Source: CAG-452 sp045531335
GTDB lineage: Bacteria > Bacillota > Clostridia > TANB77 > CAG-508
Length of the DNA: 59,787 bases
Direction of reading: 5' to 3'
NCBI GenBank assembly: GCA_045531335.1
Contig: JAZSDU010000021.1
Coordinates: 1 to 59,787 of the forward strand
Below, in pieces: positions 1 through 9,140 of the stretch. Every line of letters starts with the position of its first letter. The first letter of the stretch is position 1. The translations under genes and the position numbers were made by a program. The notes under the pieces are model-generated. The model was not told the origin of the DNA. It saw only the letters and a list, made by a program, of their open reading frames with translations, and made no database searches.

Positions 1-1
1 A

Positions 2-28
2 TTATAGGTTTAAAATAGATATGACACA
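2..28 (+). repeat. left terminal inverted repeat of the IS
   Basis: Begins TTATAGGTTT and ends ATGACACA. It pairs with 1107-1133 over 27 positions with 8 mismatches. Confidence 0.7.
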
Positions 29-109
29 ATAAAAATAAAATAAGGAAATACCAAAATATGATAAAATGTTTTTAACCACAAAAACAATATCAAAAGAGAG
101 GTATTTCCT

Positions 110-1051
110 ATGAAAAATAGTATAACACAAAAAATGAGATATAAACATAGTGTAATTAAATTTTCATTTAAATATGGAGTAACAAAAACATCCATAAAAT
201 TCAATATAAGCAGAAGAACAATATATAGATGGATAAAAGCATATGATGGAACAATAGAAAGTTTAAGAGATAAAAGTAGAAGACCAAAACATCATCCGAA
301 TGAACATACAGAAGAAGAAATAAAAATGATTAAAAATTTTAAAAGAAATAATAAAGAAACAGGACTAGTAGTGTTATGGATAAAATTACAAAAAGCAGGA
401 TATACAAGAACTGTCCAAGGATTGTACTATGCAATGAAAAGGATAGGTATATATAATAAAACACCAAGCAAAGCGAAAAAAACGCAAGCTCCATCAGTGC
501 CTAAGGCAACATATCCAGGAGAAAGAGTTCAAGTCGATGTGAAATATGTTCCGTTAGAATGTTTAAGCAAGGAATTAAGAGAATTAGGAGAAAGATTTTA
601 TCAATATACAGGAATAGATGAATATACAAGAAAAAGGTATACATACTTTACAAAAGAACATACAACATATGAGTCAACAAAATTCATAGAGAAACTAGTA
701 AAATACTTTCCGTTTGAAATAAAACTAATACAAACAGATAATGGATTTGAATTTACAAATAGACTGTCTTGGAATGCATTTACAAGAGATAAAAAAACAA
801 TGTTTGAAAACAAATTAGAAGAACTAGGAATAGAACATAATTTAATAAGACCACATACACCGACACAAAACGGAAAAGTAGAAAGAAGTCATAGAAAAGA
901 TCAAGAAAGATTTTATCACAACAACATATTTATGAGTTTAGAAGACTTGAGAATAAAAGGAAAACGATGGAGAATAGAATATAATAATTTTCCGATGAGA
1001 CCATTGGGATGGCTAAGTCCGAATCAAAAATTAGCAGAATATTTAATGTAA
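110..1051 (+). CDS. IS481-like DDE transposase
   Basis: Catalyses cut-and-paste or copy movement of the surrounding IS. The 313-residue protein has an N-terminal helix-turn-helix (about 20-60, with SRRTIYRWIKAY) and an integrase core. The DDE triad is visible as the first Asp in VQVDVKY (about 144), the second in IQTDNGFEF (about 206) and Glu in NGKVERSHR (about 262). The length is normal for the family. Start ATG follows a GAGAGG ribosome binding site. No frameshift or stop breaks the frame. IS3-type elements share the core, but the single ORF and the NGKVERSHR context favour IS481. Confidence 0.85.
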   Translation: MKNSITQKMRYKHSVIKFSFKYGVTKTSIKFNISRRTIYRWIKAYDGTIESLRDKSRRPKHHPNEHTEEEIKMIKNFKRNNKETGLVVLWIKLQKAGYTRTVQGLYYAMKRIGIYNKTPSKAKKTQAPSVPKATYPGERVQVDVKYVPLECLSKELRELGERFYQYTGIDEYTRKRYTYFTKEHTTYESTKFIEKLVKYFPFEIKLIQTDNGFEFTNRLSWNAFTRDKKTMFENKLEELGIEHNLIRPHTPTQNGKVERSHRKDQERFYHNNIFMSLEDLRIKGKRWRIEYNNFPMRPLGWLSPNQKLAEYLM

Positions 1052-1106
1052 AGTAAAAACGCAGTCAAAGGTTTTGGTATTTCAAACCATATATTTTTTA
1101 ATAAAG

Positions 1107-1133
1107 TGTGACATATGTTTGACTAACCTACAA
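1107..1133 (-). repeat. right terminal inverted repeat of the IS
   Basis: The reverse complement begins TTGTAGGTTAG and ends ATGTCACA, matching the left end at 2-28. Confidence 0.7.
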
Positions 1134-1227
1134 ATAAATATCATATAATTATTTAAAAATATTGTAAAAAAATAGTGGTTGTGATAATATTATTTTATAA
1201 ATATCAATTTATACTAGGAGAGATCAC

Positions 1228-3069
1228 ATGAAACTAGAAAATGAAAAAGAGAAAATAGAAAAAGAAACAAACGAAGAATTAAAAATGGGGATAAAAAACA
1301 AAAAAATTATAGCTATATCAATATGTACAGGTGTAATAGTGGTAATATTATTACTATTAAGTACGATATTCTCACTTATAAATATTAATAATACAAAAAT
1401 TATCTCTGGAATTAAAATTAATCAAATAGATTTAAGCAATTTAAATAAAGAAGAGGCTAAGCAAAAATTAAATGAAAAAATTAGTCAAACTTTAGATAGA
1501 GATATAAATATAGTTGCACAAGATTTTGAGTATCAAATAAAACTATCACAAATAGAATTAAAATATAATTTAGATGAAGCAGTTGAAGAAGCATATGGAA
1601 TAGGAAGAAATGGAAATATTTTTAAAAATAATTATAGAATTGCAAAAACAATGATATTAGGAACTGATATAAATCTAACATATACATATAATGAAGAATT
1701 ATTAAACAATCTTGTAAATAGCATAGCTTCTAAAGTACCTAATCCAGTTGTAGAACCAAATTATTGCATAGAAGATGATAAACTAATTATATCTAAAGGA
1801 ACAGCCGGAAATAGTATAGACAAACAAGAACTTAAAGAAATGATTATTAGCCAAATATTAGAAAAAAACGAAAATAGCATAAAAATTGATTTAGTTCAAA
1901 AAGAACCAGATGCAATAGATATAGATAAAATATATAGTGAGGTTTATACAGAACCTAAAGATGCATATTATACAAAAGAGCCATTTCAAGTATATCCACA
2001 TGTTAATGGAATAAACTTTGATTTAGAAGCTGCAAGAGAAATGTTAAAAGAAGACAAAGAAGAATATGAAATCGAATTAAAGATTACTGCACCAGAAGTA
2101 ACTACAAATGAAATCGGAACAGAAGCTTTTCCTAATTTATTATCTTCTTTTACAACAAGATATGATGCAAGTAATTATCCAAGAACTACAAATTTAAAAT
2201 TAGCTATGGCAAAATTGAACGGAGTTGTAGTAGCTCCAGGCGAAACTTTTTCATATAATAAGACATTAGGGAAAAGAACTGCTGAAGCTGGATATAAAGA
2301 AGCAGGAGGATACGCAGGAGGAAGAGTTGTTCAAACTCTTGCAGGAGGAATATGTCAAATATCGTCAACATTGTATGATGCAGTTATATATGCAAATTTA
2401 GATATAGTAGAAAGACATAACCATATGTTTTTAGCAGGATACGTAGGAGCAGGAAAAGATGCTACTGTTGTATATGGTTCATTAGATTTTAAATTTAAAA
2501 ATACAAGGAATTATCCAATTATGATAAAAACTGCAATAGGAAATGGAGTAGCTAAAATAGACATATATGGTGTTAAAGAAGAAGTTGAATATGATGTAGA
2601 GATAGAAACAAAGATATTAAGCTATACACCTTTTAAAGTGATATATGAAGAAGACAAAACACTAGGAGCAGGAAAAGAAAAGGTTACACAAAGCGGAATG
2701 AATGGATGCAAAAGTATTACATATAAAGTTTTAAAACTTAATGGAGTGGAAGTTTCTAGAGAGGTATTATCATCAGATACATATGATCCTATGAATAAAA
2801 TAATAAAAAAAGGACCAGAAAAAACAGTGCAAACAAATAATAATACTACTACAGTAAAACCAAATACAAATACAACTCCAACTCCAACACCGGAGCCAAC
2901 ACCTACACCCGAGCCAGAACCAACTCCACAACCAGAACCAGATCCAGTACCTACACCTGAGCCAGAACCAACTCCGGAACCAGATCCAGTACCAACACCT
3001 GAGCCGGAACCAATCCCAGAACCAGATGCAACACCAATACCTGATCCAGAGGACAATCAAGATTTATAA
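1228..3069 (+). CDS. VanW-domain surface protein with YoaR-like region and Pro-Glu tail
   Basis: A 613-residue membrane-anchored extracellular protein. Residues 26-52 form one hydrophobic segment after a charged cytoplasmic start, so the rest faces outward. About 60-300 resembles the putative peptidoglycan-binding (YoaR/PG_binding_4) region. The VanW domain runs from about 307 to 440 with APGETFSYN and GGICQISSTLYDA. A G5-like region follows to about 530. The last 70 residues are a Pro-Glu-Pro-Thr repeat that probably spans the wall. The biochemical role of VanW domains is not established; a role in cell-wall structure is inference. GGAGAG precedes the ATG. It is followed directly by a terminator, so it is a single-gene unit. 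Confidence 0.85.
   Translation: MKLENEKEKIEKETNEELKMGIKNKKIIAISICTGVIVVILLLLSTIFSLININNTKIISGIKINQIDLSNLNKEEAKQKLNEKISQTLDRDINIVAQDFEYQIKLSQIELKYNLDEAVEEAYGIGRNGNIFKNNYRIAKTMILGTDINLTYTYNEELLNNLVNSIASKVPNPVVEPNYCIEDDKLIISKGTAGNSIDKQELKEMIISQILEKNENSIKIDLVQKEPDAIDIDKIYSEVYTEPKDAYYTKEPFQVYPHVNGINFDLEAAREMLKEDKEEYEIELKITAPEVTTNEIGTEAFPNLLSSFTTRYDASNYPRTTNLKLAMAKLNGVVVAPGETFSYNKTLGKRTAEAGYKEAGGYAGGRVVQTLAGGICQISSTLYDAVIYANLDIVERHNHMFLAGYVGAGKDATVVYGSLDFKFKNTRNYPIMIKTAIGNGVAKIDIYGVKEEVEYDVEIETKILSYTPFKVIYEEDKTLGAGKEKVTQSGMNGCKSITYKVLKLNGVEVSREVLSSDTYDPMNKIIKKGPEKTVQTNNNTTTVKPNTNTTPTPTPEPTPTPEPEPTPQPEPDPVPTPEPEPTPEPDPVPTPEPEPIPEPDATPIPDPEDNQDL
2874..3051 (+). repeat. Pro-Glu-Pro-Thr coding tandem repeat
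   Basis: Short in-frame units such as CCAGAACCA and ACACCTGAGCC repeat through the 3' end of the VanW gene and encode PEPTP-type repeats. The number of units can vary by slippage. The repeat also creates long mirror open frames on the minus strand that are not genes. Confidence 0.85.
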
Positions 3070-3108
3070 AATGTTGATGAAACCTTTAAGGGATTAAATT
3101 ATAAAAAT

Positions 3109-3136
3109 AAGAGGGCAGAATATAATCTGCCCTTTT
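3109..3136 (+). terminator. intrinsic terminator after the VanW gene
   Basis: GGGCAG pairs with CTGCCC around an eight-base loop and is followed by TTTT. Confidence 0.85.
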
Positions 3137-3150
3137 AAGAATTAAAAACA

Positions 3151-3179
3151 TTGACAAACATAAAGTTTGGTATTATAAT
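3151..3179 (+). promoter_or_regulatory. promoter of tRNA-Lys
   Basis: TTGACA (3151-3156), a 17-base spacer and TATAAT (3174-3179), 19 bases before the mature tRNA. Confidence 0.9.
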
Positions 3180-3197
3180 TAAAAACGTTAAAAACAA

Positions 3198-3273
3198 GTG
3201 CCATTAGCTCAGTTGGTAGAGCAACTGACTCTTAATCAGTGGGTCCAGAGTTCGAATCTCTGATGGCGCACCA
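3198..3273 (+). tRNA. tRNA-Lys (anticodon CTT)
   Basis: A 76-base cloverleaf including encoded CCA. The acceptor stem GTGCCAT pairs with ATGGCGC with one G-U pair. The anticodon arm is ACTGA-CTCTTAA-TCAGT, giving CTT at 34-36. The T loop is TTCGAAT. It has its own promoter and terminator, so it is transcribed alone. Confidence 0.96.
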
Positions 3274-3306
3274 AACTCGTCAAACTTTAAGTTTGGCGAG
3301 TTTTTT
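3274..3306 (+). terminator. intrinsic terminator of tRNA-Lys
   Basis: AACTCGTCAAAC pairs with GTTTGGCGAGTT and is followed by a T run, beginning directly after the CCA. Confidence 0.9.
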
Positions 3307-3514
3307 AGTATTCACAGCATTAGTTCTTAAAAATTAATGTATAAGATATCTGTAATACTCAAGCTATGCTTTCACTAACAGCTAGTCTCATTTTTATTTT
3401 TCATTCTTCACTAATTTTAATTAAGGACTACTCAAAAAAATAAAATTATGTTATAATATATAAGGTTGTGCGTAAAACAAGTAATTAAATAAAAAATAAA
3501 AGGGGTGATTTTTT

Positions 3515-4456
3515 ATGCTAAGCATATACAACACAGATTTAAAAACAAATAAATTTGAGAAGATAAAAGAGTTTAGACCAGGATCCTGGATAAATTTAGT
3601 AAACCCTACTGCTGAAGAAATAGAAACTGTTTGTTCAAATTTAAAAATAGAAGATGAATTCATAAAATATCCTCTTGATTATGAAGAGCAAGCCAGAATT
3701 GATATAGAAGACGATATGACATTGTTCGTTATAGATGTTCCTATTATAGAAGAAAGCAAAGAAGGAAAAACATATTCTACAATGCCTTTAGGTTTAATTG
3801 TAGTAAGAGATGAGTTTTTTATTTCTGTATCATTAAAGAAAAATAGAATAATAGAAGCTTTTGAAAAAGGCAGAGTAAAAGAAATGTATACATATAAAAA
3901 GACTAGATTTTTAATACAAATCCTTTATTTAAATGCATCATATTATTTAAATGATTTAAAAAGAATAAATAAAGAAGCTGAAAACACAGTAAATGGCCTA
4001 AAAAAATCAATGAAAAATCAAGATTTAATACAATTATTAAACTTAGAAAACAGTTTGGTATATATAACAACATCACTTAAAGCAAATGAGATAGTTATGG
4101 AGAAAACTGCAAGAGGTAAAATATTAAAATCTTATGAAGAAGATGATGAAATACTTGAAGACGCAATTGTAGAAAATAGGCAGGCTATTGAGATGAGCAA
4201 AATATATAGTGAAGTTTTAAATGGTACAATGGATGCATATGCATCAATAATATCAAACAACCTAAACGTTGTAATGAAATTCTTAGCATCAATGACAATT
4301 GTATTATCATTGCCAACATTAATTGCAAGTATTTGGGGAATGAATGTACCGCTTCCATTTGCAACCAATCCATACGGGTTTGGTATAGTGTGCGGAATTT
4401 CAGTTTTAATTTCTGTAATAGCATTTATTTGGCTTAAAAAGAAGGATATGCTATAG
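3515..4456 (+). CDS. CorA-family divalent-cation transporter
   Basis: A pentameric inner-membrane channel of the CorA type, expected to carry Mg2+ or related ions. The 313-residue length is typical. It has a large soluble N-terminal domain with a long helix (about 150-240), then two C-terminal membrane segments at about 248-270 and 288-307. The family signature GMN (in IWGMNVPLP, about 274-276) lies in the outer loop between them. The ribosome binding site AAGGGGTGATT precedes the ATG. The ABC-F gene follows after 28 bases and may share its transcript. Substrate (Mg, Co, Zn) cannot be told from sequence. Confidence 0.92.
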   Translation: MLSIYNTDLKTNKFEKIKEFRPGSWINLVNPTAEEIETVCSNLKIEDEFIKYPLDYEEQARIDIEDDMTLFVIDVPIIEESKEGKTYSTMPLGLIVVRDEFFISVSLKKNRIIEAFEKGRVKEMYTYKKTRFLIQILYLNASYYLNDLKRINKEAENTVNGLKKSMKNQDLIQLLNLENSLVYITTSLKANEIVMEKTARGKILKSYEEDDEILEDAIVENRQAIEMSKIYSEVLNGTMDAYASIISNNLNVVMKFLASMTIVLSLPTLIASIWGMNVPLPFATNPYGFGIVCGISVLISVIAFIWLKKKDML

Positions 4457-4484
4457 AGAGTTTGAGAGAAAGAAGGGATAGATA

Positions 4485-6065
4485 ATGTTAAATACTGTTG
4501 GAGTAACAGTAAGATTTGGGAAAAGAGTATTATTTGAAGATGTAAATATTAAATTTTCAAAAGGCAATTGTTATGGATTAATTGGAGCTAATGGAGCTGG
4601 AAAATCTACATTTTTAAAAGTTCTATCAGGTGAATTAGAACCAAGTAAGGGCGAAGTATCAATGGATAAAGGAGAAAGACTATCAACTTTAAAACAAGAT
4701 CACTTTGCTTACGAAGAAAATACTATAATCGATACAGTTATAATGGGGAACAATGAACTTTATAGCATAATGAAAGAAAAAGAAGAAATATATGCAAAAC
4801 CAGATTTTTCTGAAGAAGATGGATTAAAAGCAGCAAAACTAGAAGAAAGATTTGGAGAGCTTGATGGATGGAATGCAGAATCAGATGCAGCTACATTACT
4901 TAATAACTTGGGTATACCAACAAGTGAACATTATAAGTTAATGAAAGAAATTGAAGCAAAAGACAAAGTAAAAGTATTACTTGCGCAAAGTTTGTTTGGA
5001 AACCCAGATGTTTTATTATTGGACGAGCCTACAAACGATTTAGACTTGAAAAGCATAAACTGGTTACAAGAATTTTTAATAGATTTTGAAAATACAGTTA
5101 TAGTTGTATCACATGACAGATATTTCTTAAACAAAGTTTGTACACATATTGCAGATGTAGACTTTGGAAAAATTAAGGTTTATCCAGGAAATTATGATTT
5201 CTGGTATGAATCTAGTCAACTTGCATTAAAACAAGCAAGAGAACAAAACAAAAAGAAAGAAGAAAAGATAAAAGAATTGCAAGAGTTTATAGCAAGATTT
5301 AGTGCGAATGCTTCAAAATCAAAACAAGCAACTTCAAGAAAAAAATCATTAGAAAAAATACAATTAGAAGAAATTAAAGCATCAAACAGAAAATATCCAT
5401 ATATAGATTTTAAACCAGATAGAGAACCGGGAAAAGAAATACTTACAGTAAAGAATCTATGCAAAAGTATAAATGGAGAAGAAATCTTAAAAAATGTATC
5501 TTTCTCAGTAAAAGCTGATAATAAAATTGCAGTTTTATCTGATAATGAGCTTGCTACTACTTTACTATTCCAAATAATAGCAGGAGAAGTAGAACCAGAT
5601 AGTGGTGAAATTATATGGGGACAAACAATTACTAAAGATTATTTCCCAAAAGACAACTCATATTTATTTGAAAATGACGAAATATTAGTAGATTGGCTAA
5701 GAAAATATTCAAAAGATCCAGATGAAACATATGTAAGAGGATTTTTAGGAAGAATGCTATTTTCAGGTGATGAAGCATTAAAAAATGTTAAAGTGTTATC
5801 AGGAGGAGAAAAAGTAAGATGCGTCTTATCTAAATTAATGCTTTCAGGTGCAAACTTCTTAATATTTGATGAACCTACTAACCATTTAGATATGGAATCC
5901 ATTACAGCACTAAATGAAGGGATGAAAAAATTTAAAGGTAACATGTTATTTACATCACATGACCATCAATTAACTGAAACAGTAGCAGACAGAATTATTG
6001 ATTTAAGAAGTGATAAAATAATAGATAGAGAATGTACATATAACGAATATTTAGGAATAGAATAA
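4485..6065 (+). CDS. ABC-F family ATPase (YkpA/YbiT-like)
   Basis: A 526-residue soluble protein with two ABC cassettes and no membrane segments; ABC-F proteins act on the ribosome. Cassette 1 (1-250) has Walker A GANGAGKST (about 35) and Walker B LLLDEPTNDLD. A basic linker (about 250-310) follows. Cassette 2 has signature LSGGEKVRC and Walker B FLIFDEPTNHLD, but its Walker A is replaced by SDNELATT, with no GxxGxGK. That loss is, as far as I recall, usual in this subfamily rather than damage. No antibiotic-resistance role is implied by sequence alone. Start ATG has AGAAAGAAGGG upstream. A bidirectional terminator follows. Confidence 0.9.
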   Translation: MLNTVGVTVRFGKRVLFEDVNIKFSKGNCYGLIGANGAGKSTFLKVLSGELEPSKGEVSMDKGERLSTLKQDHFAYEENTIIDTVIMGNNELYSIMKEKEEIYAKPDFSEEDGLKAAKLEERFGELDGWNAESDAATLLNNLGIPTSEHYKLMKEIEAKDKVKVLLAQSLFGNPDVLLLDEPTNDLDLKSINWLQEFLIDFENTVIVVSHDRYFLNKVCTHIADVDFGKIKVYPGNYDFWYESSQLALKQAREQNKKKEEKIKELQEFIARFSANASKSKQATSRKKSLEKIQLEEIKASNRKYPYIDFKPDREPGKEILTVKNLCKSINGEEILKNVSFSVKADNKIAVLSDNELATTLLFQIIAGEVEPDSGEIIWGQTITKDYFPKDNSYLFENDEILVDWLRKYSKDPDETYVRGFLGRMLFSGDEALKNVKVLSGGEKVRCVLSKLMLSGANFLIFDEPTNHLDMESITALNEGMKKFKGNMLFTSHDHQLTETVADRIIDLRSDKIIDRECTYNEYLGIE

Positions 6066-6070
6066 CAATA

Positions 6071-6097
6071 AAAAAATCGCCTTCGGCGATTTTTTTA
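6071..6097. terminator. bidirectional terminator between convergent genes
   Basis: AAAAAATCGCC-TTCG-GGCGATTTTTT is a near-perfect GC-capped hairpin with an A run on one side and a T run on the other. It serves the ABC-F gene and the convergent HD-GYP gene. Confidence 0.95.
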
Positions 6098-7156
6098 TTG
6101 TTCTGGATTATATTTTGTTCTGATTTCTTCTATTTTTTCGTATTCATTACTCAATATATCTAAAAATGCATCTGCGCAATTTGGATCGAATTGTGAACCT
6201 TTACATTTTTCTATTTCAGCTCTTACAATATCTAATGTTAATGAATTTCTGTAAGTTCTTTTTGAAGTCATTGCATCAAAGCTATCTGCAACAGCTGCAA
6301 TTCTTGCAAGTAGAGGTATTTCTTCACCTTTTAATTTCCCAGGATATCCGTTTCCGTCATATCTTTCATGGTGATGTTTTACAACTGGAAGAACACTTTT
6401 AAATATTGTTGCATTAGATAATATGTGTGCACCTATTGAAGGATGATTTTTAATTTCAGAATATTCATCATCTGTAAGCTTAGAATCTTTTAACAATATA
6501 CTATCTGGAACACCAATTTTCCCAATATCATGGAATAATCCTCCAATTTTTAAAGTATTAATATCTTCATCAGAAAGTTTTAATTTTTTCCCAATAAGAA
6601 CGGAATATTCAGAAACTCTATCAGAATGTCCTCTGGTATATGTGTCTTTTGCTTCAACTGTAAATCTTAGAGTTTCGATACTTTCTAAATATGCTTTTTC
6701 TAATTTTTCATAAGTATCTTTTAATTCGTTATTTATTTCTCGTATTAAGTTCATTTGAGATATTGCTTTTATACCTGATTCAACAAGTAAAAGTAATTGA
6801 TCAAATTTATCACTCTTTTCACAATATCCTTGAATATCTAATCTTTTAATTGTTTCTAATGGTGGAGCTAAATCTTTGTGTCCAGTTAGTAAAAGGATAT
6901 ATAAATCTTTGTTAAATTCACGAATAGCTTCAACTACTTGGTCTCCATGAACCGGAGTCATAATGAAGTCCAATAACATCAAATCAAAATGCTCTTCTTT
7001 TACTCTTTGGATTGCTTCTAGTGGATCACTAACTCCTACAAAGCCATAACCAGCTTTGTTTAAGAAAACTTTTAAGGTATCTAATATACCAGTTTCGTCA
7101 TCTACGCCAATGATTTTGTATTTATAATTATCATTTGAATTTACACCTTTTCTCAT
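6095..7156 (-). CDS. response regulator with HD-GYP domain
   Basis: A 353-residue cytoplasmic two-component output protein. Residues 13-130 are a receiver domain with the acidic pair DD (19-20), phosphoacceptor Asp about 63 (LLDFIM) and Lys in LTGHK. A linker helix follows, then an HD-GYP domain (about 165-345) with HDIGKIG and GYPGKLKGEEIP, the motifs of cyclic-di-GMP phosphodiesterases. It is expected to lower cyclic-di-GMP when phosphorylated. No kinase is adjacent; the nearest is the histidine kinase at 11143-12942, and a pairing would be speculation. AAAGGAGG lies upstream of the ATG. Confidence 0.92.
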   Translation of the reverse strand: MRKGVNSNDNYKYKIIGVDDETGILDTLKVFLNKAGYGFVGVSDPLEAIQRVKEEHFDLMLLDFIMTPVHGDQVVEAIREFNKDLYILLLTGHKDLAPPLETIKRLDIQGYCEKSDKFDQLLLLVESGIKAISQMNLIREINNELKDTYEKLEKAYLESIETLRFTVEAKDTYTRGHSDRVSEYSVLIGKKLKLSDEDINTLKIGGLFHDIGKIGVPDSILLKDSKLTDDEYSEIKNHPSIGAHILSNATIFKSVLPVVKHHHERYDGNGYPGKLKGEEIPLLARIAAVADSFDAMTSKRTYRNSLTLDIVRAEIEKCKGSQFDPNCADAFLDILSNEYEKIEEIRTKYNPEQ

Positions 7157-7247
7157 AAAGTTTCCTCCTTTATGTTATCTTACAAGAATTATATTTAAAA
7201 TATTGAAAAAAAGCAACAAAAAAAGCAAAAAAGTTACAAAACTCGTA

Positions 7248-7276
7248 TTCACAAATAGGCATTTCTGTGGTATAAT
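7248..7276 (+). promoter_or_regulatory. promoter of the DnaJ-like gene
   Basis: TTCACA (7248-7253), 17 bases, TATAAT (7271-7276). Its place inside an upstream open frame supports the later start at 7326. Confidence 0.75.
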
Positions 7277-7325
7277 TCAAAAAGTACAAAATTTGTTTGC
7301 AAATTTTGGTCCGGAGGATGTTGAA

Positions 7326-8240
7326 ATGATTTTTAAAGATTATTATAAAATATTAGGATTAGAGACTAATAAAGTAAATAACGATGAAATAAAAATAGCT
7401 TTTCGTGAGCAAGCAAAAAAGTATCATCCAGATGTAAATACAGGCAATGCTTCAACAGAAGAGAGATTTAAAGATATAAATGAGGCTTATAGGGTTTTAT
7501 CAAACTCTAGTAGCAAGAGAAAATATGACAGAATGTGGAATAACCATGTAGGGAAAAGACAGTCAAATAAGTCTTACGAAGAAAGTAAGAGAGATAAAGA
7601 TTCACTATTTAGCGATTTCTTTAATATGTTCTTTGGTACACCGATACAGAACAAAGAAGATACATCAAAAACTAAAAAGAAAGTTCCTATAAAGGGAGAT
7701 AATATAGAAACTGAAATTAATGTAGGAATAGAAGATGCATATTTTGGAATAGAAAAAAAGATTTCTTTAAGAACAGTTGCAGGAAAAATGAAAACATTTT
7801 CAGTAAAAATTCCTTCAGGAATTAGAGATGGAGAAAAAATAAGATTACTAGGACAAGGAAAACAAGGTCAAAATGGTGGGAAAAATGGAGATATGTTTAT
7901 AAAAATAAACATAGAAAATAATAATAAATTTAAATTACAAGGATATGATGTAGTAACAGATTTATTTTTAACACCATGGGAAGCAGCATTAGGAAAAAGA
8001 GTAAATATAGATTCAATAGATGACACAGTTTCACTTTATGTTCCGCCAGGAATACAAAGTGGAGAAAAAGTAAGAATACCTCAAAAGGGATATAAAGATG
8101 GTAGAGGGAGCAGAGGAGATTTAATAGCAGAAGTAAAAACAGTGGTACCTAAAAAACTAACAGATGATGAAAAAGAATTGTTTGAAAAATTAAAAAATAT
8201 ATCGAGTTTTAATCCAAGAGCAAAGAGTTCACATAATTAG
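7326..8240 (+). CDS. DnaJ/CbpA-like co-chaperone
   Basis: A 305-residue J-domain protein that stimulates an Hsp70 (DnaK) ATPase and presents clients. The J domain spans residues 3-70 with HPD at about 35 (KYHPDVN). A short Gly-poor linker follows, then the two beta-rich client-binding C-terminal subdomains (about 130-295). There is no zinc-finger CxxCxGxG region, so it is the class II/CbpA type rather than canonical DnaJ. The frame is open from 7203, but GGAGG sits 8 bases before ATG 7326 and a promoter lies between, so I take 7326. It stands alone between two promoters. Confidence 0.88.
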   Translation: MIFKDYYKILGLETNKVNNDEIKIAFREQAKKYHPDVNTGNASTEERFKDINEAYRVLSNSSSKRKYDRMWNNHVGKRQSNKSYEESKRDKDSLFSDFFNMFFGTPIQNKEDTSKTKKKVPIKGDNIETEINVGIEDAYFGIEKKISLRTVAGKMKTFSVKIPSGIRDGEKIRLLGQGKQGQNGGKNGDMFIKINIENNNKFKLQGYDVVTDLFLTPWEAALGKRVNIDSIDDTVSLYVPPGIQSGEKVRIPQKGYKDGRGSRGDLIAEVKTVVPKKLTDDEKELFEKLKNISSFNPRAKSSHN

Positions 8241-8250
8241 TTTAAAAATG

Positions 8251-8279
8251 TTGACATATAATAATTTTTAAGGTATAAT
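8251..8279 (+). promoter_or_regulatory. promoter of the 8344-11097 operon
   Basis: TTGACA (8251-8256), 17-base spacer, TATAAT (8274-8279), followed by three closely spaced genes. Confidence 0.88.
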
Positions 8280-8343
8280 TAAATGGTAATTATACGAACG
8301 ATAAAATACATTAATATATGTAGAAATGAGGTGCGAATAGCGC

Positions 8344-8880
8344 ATGGAAGAAGTTATAAAAGGGAAACATTTTAGTATAACAGATCCACAAAATGTAAGT
8401 ACAGTAATTTATCAAGTAAATAAAACTGAAAAGGAAATGGCTAAAAATTCGCCTAAATATACTGTTGAAAGATTAGACTATATAGAAGAATTGGTAGGAG
8501 AAAAAAAGAAAAAAACTTTCTATGTTAATAGACCTGCTCCAGAAGGAGATCATTTAGTAATACTATCTTTTGCAAAAGATAGAGTAGTAGTAAATACTGG
8601 GATATTAGACGAAGAACAAGTAAAGATTTCTAAAAAGCCAATGCCGATTAAATTTACAACAATGTATAATGAAGAAGAAACAGAATATAAAGAAGTTCAA
8701 TACACACCAAACTTAAAGAGGCCAATTTCTATAATTGACCCAGAAACCACAGAAGAAGTAAAACCTATATTGTATTTTGATGAAAAAACAAATGAAGTAA
8801 AAGGAAAATGTAAATTAAAACCATATAAAAGTTATTTTGCCTTTGAGATTAGAGACAAAGTAAATAAGGAAGGAGAATAA
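8344..8880 (+). CDS. unknown protein, first gene of the VirD4 operon
   Basis: I do not recognise this 178-residue protein. It is soluble, with no signal peptide or membrane segment, rich in Lys and Glu, and seems beta-rich in its middle (alternating hydrophobic residues around 65-150). It begins the three-gene operon that ends with the VirD4/TraG ATPase, so an accessory role to DNA or protein transfer is possible but unproven. GAGGTG lies 11 bases before the ATG. The gene ends two bases before the next. Confidence 0.75.
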   Translation: MEEVIKGKHFSITDPQNVSTVIYQVNKTEKEMAKNSPKYTVERLDYIEELVGEKKKKTFYVNRPAPEGDHLVILSFAKDRVVVNTGILDEEQVKISKKPMPIKFTTMYNEEETEYKEVQYTPNLKRPISIIDPETTEEVKPILYFDEKTNEVKGKCKLKPYKSYFAFEIRDKVNKEGE

Positions 8881-8882
8881 TT

Positions 8883-9113
8883 ATGAGTAAAGAATCTACA
8901 AATGTAGAACTTGAACCTATAACTGTAGTAGGGGGAGAAGTAATTACAGATGGTAAAGAAAAAACAGAAATACCTCCAAAAGGAAAATTAGAAATAGATA
9001 GTCCGGAAAAAGAAGAGGTTGTTACATTAAAATTGAGTGGAGAATGGCCACCAAGAGAAACAACTAAAGCAGAGGATAAAGCTAAAGATGAAGGCTTTGA
9101 AATAGGTGAATAA
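8883..9113 (+). CDS. small acidic unknown protein in the VirD4 operon
   Basis: A 76-residue, strongly charged, low-hydrophobicity protein that is probably extended or disordered. It begins two bases after the stop of the preceding gene with AAGGAGAA in front, so the two are translationally close. No known domain is visible. It may be an adaptor or substrate of the coupling ATPase downstream; that is inference from position only. Confidence 0.7.
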   Translation: MSKESTNVELEPITVVGGEVITDGKEKTEIPPKGKLEIDSPEKEEVVTLKLSGEWPPRETTKAEDKAKDEGFEIGE

Positions 9114-9140
9114 TTTTTACAAATGAAAAGGTGAAGAAGT

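Larger units (their letters stand above)
2..1133 (+). mobile_element. IS481-like insertion sequence, apparently complete
   Basis: One transposase gene (110-1051) lies between imperfect terminal inverted repeats. The left end at 2-28 and the reverse complement of 1107-1133 align without gaps, 19 of 27 positions identical, sharing TAGGTT near the tip and ATATGNCACA inside. The left end is one base from the window edge, so a target-site duplication cannot be checked. The intact frame and recognisable ends suggest recent activity. The family call (IS481-like, DDE) rests on the transposase. Confidence 0.8.

Noticed and set aside
10..204. 64-residue minus-strand frame at the window start
   Set aside because: Lies across the IS end and antisense to the transposase; hydrophobic by AT composition only.
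2622..3060. Minus-strand open frames over the VanW 3' end (144 and 95 residues)
   Set aside because: Gly-Ser and Trp-Arg repeats are mirror reading of the Pro-Glu coding repeat; no ribosome binding site.
5473..5580. Damaged second ATPase cassette of the ABC-F gene
   Set aside because: The loss of Walker A in cassette 2 (SDNELATT) is, to my knowledge, normal for the YkpA-type subfamily; all else is intact.
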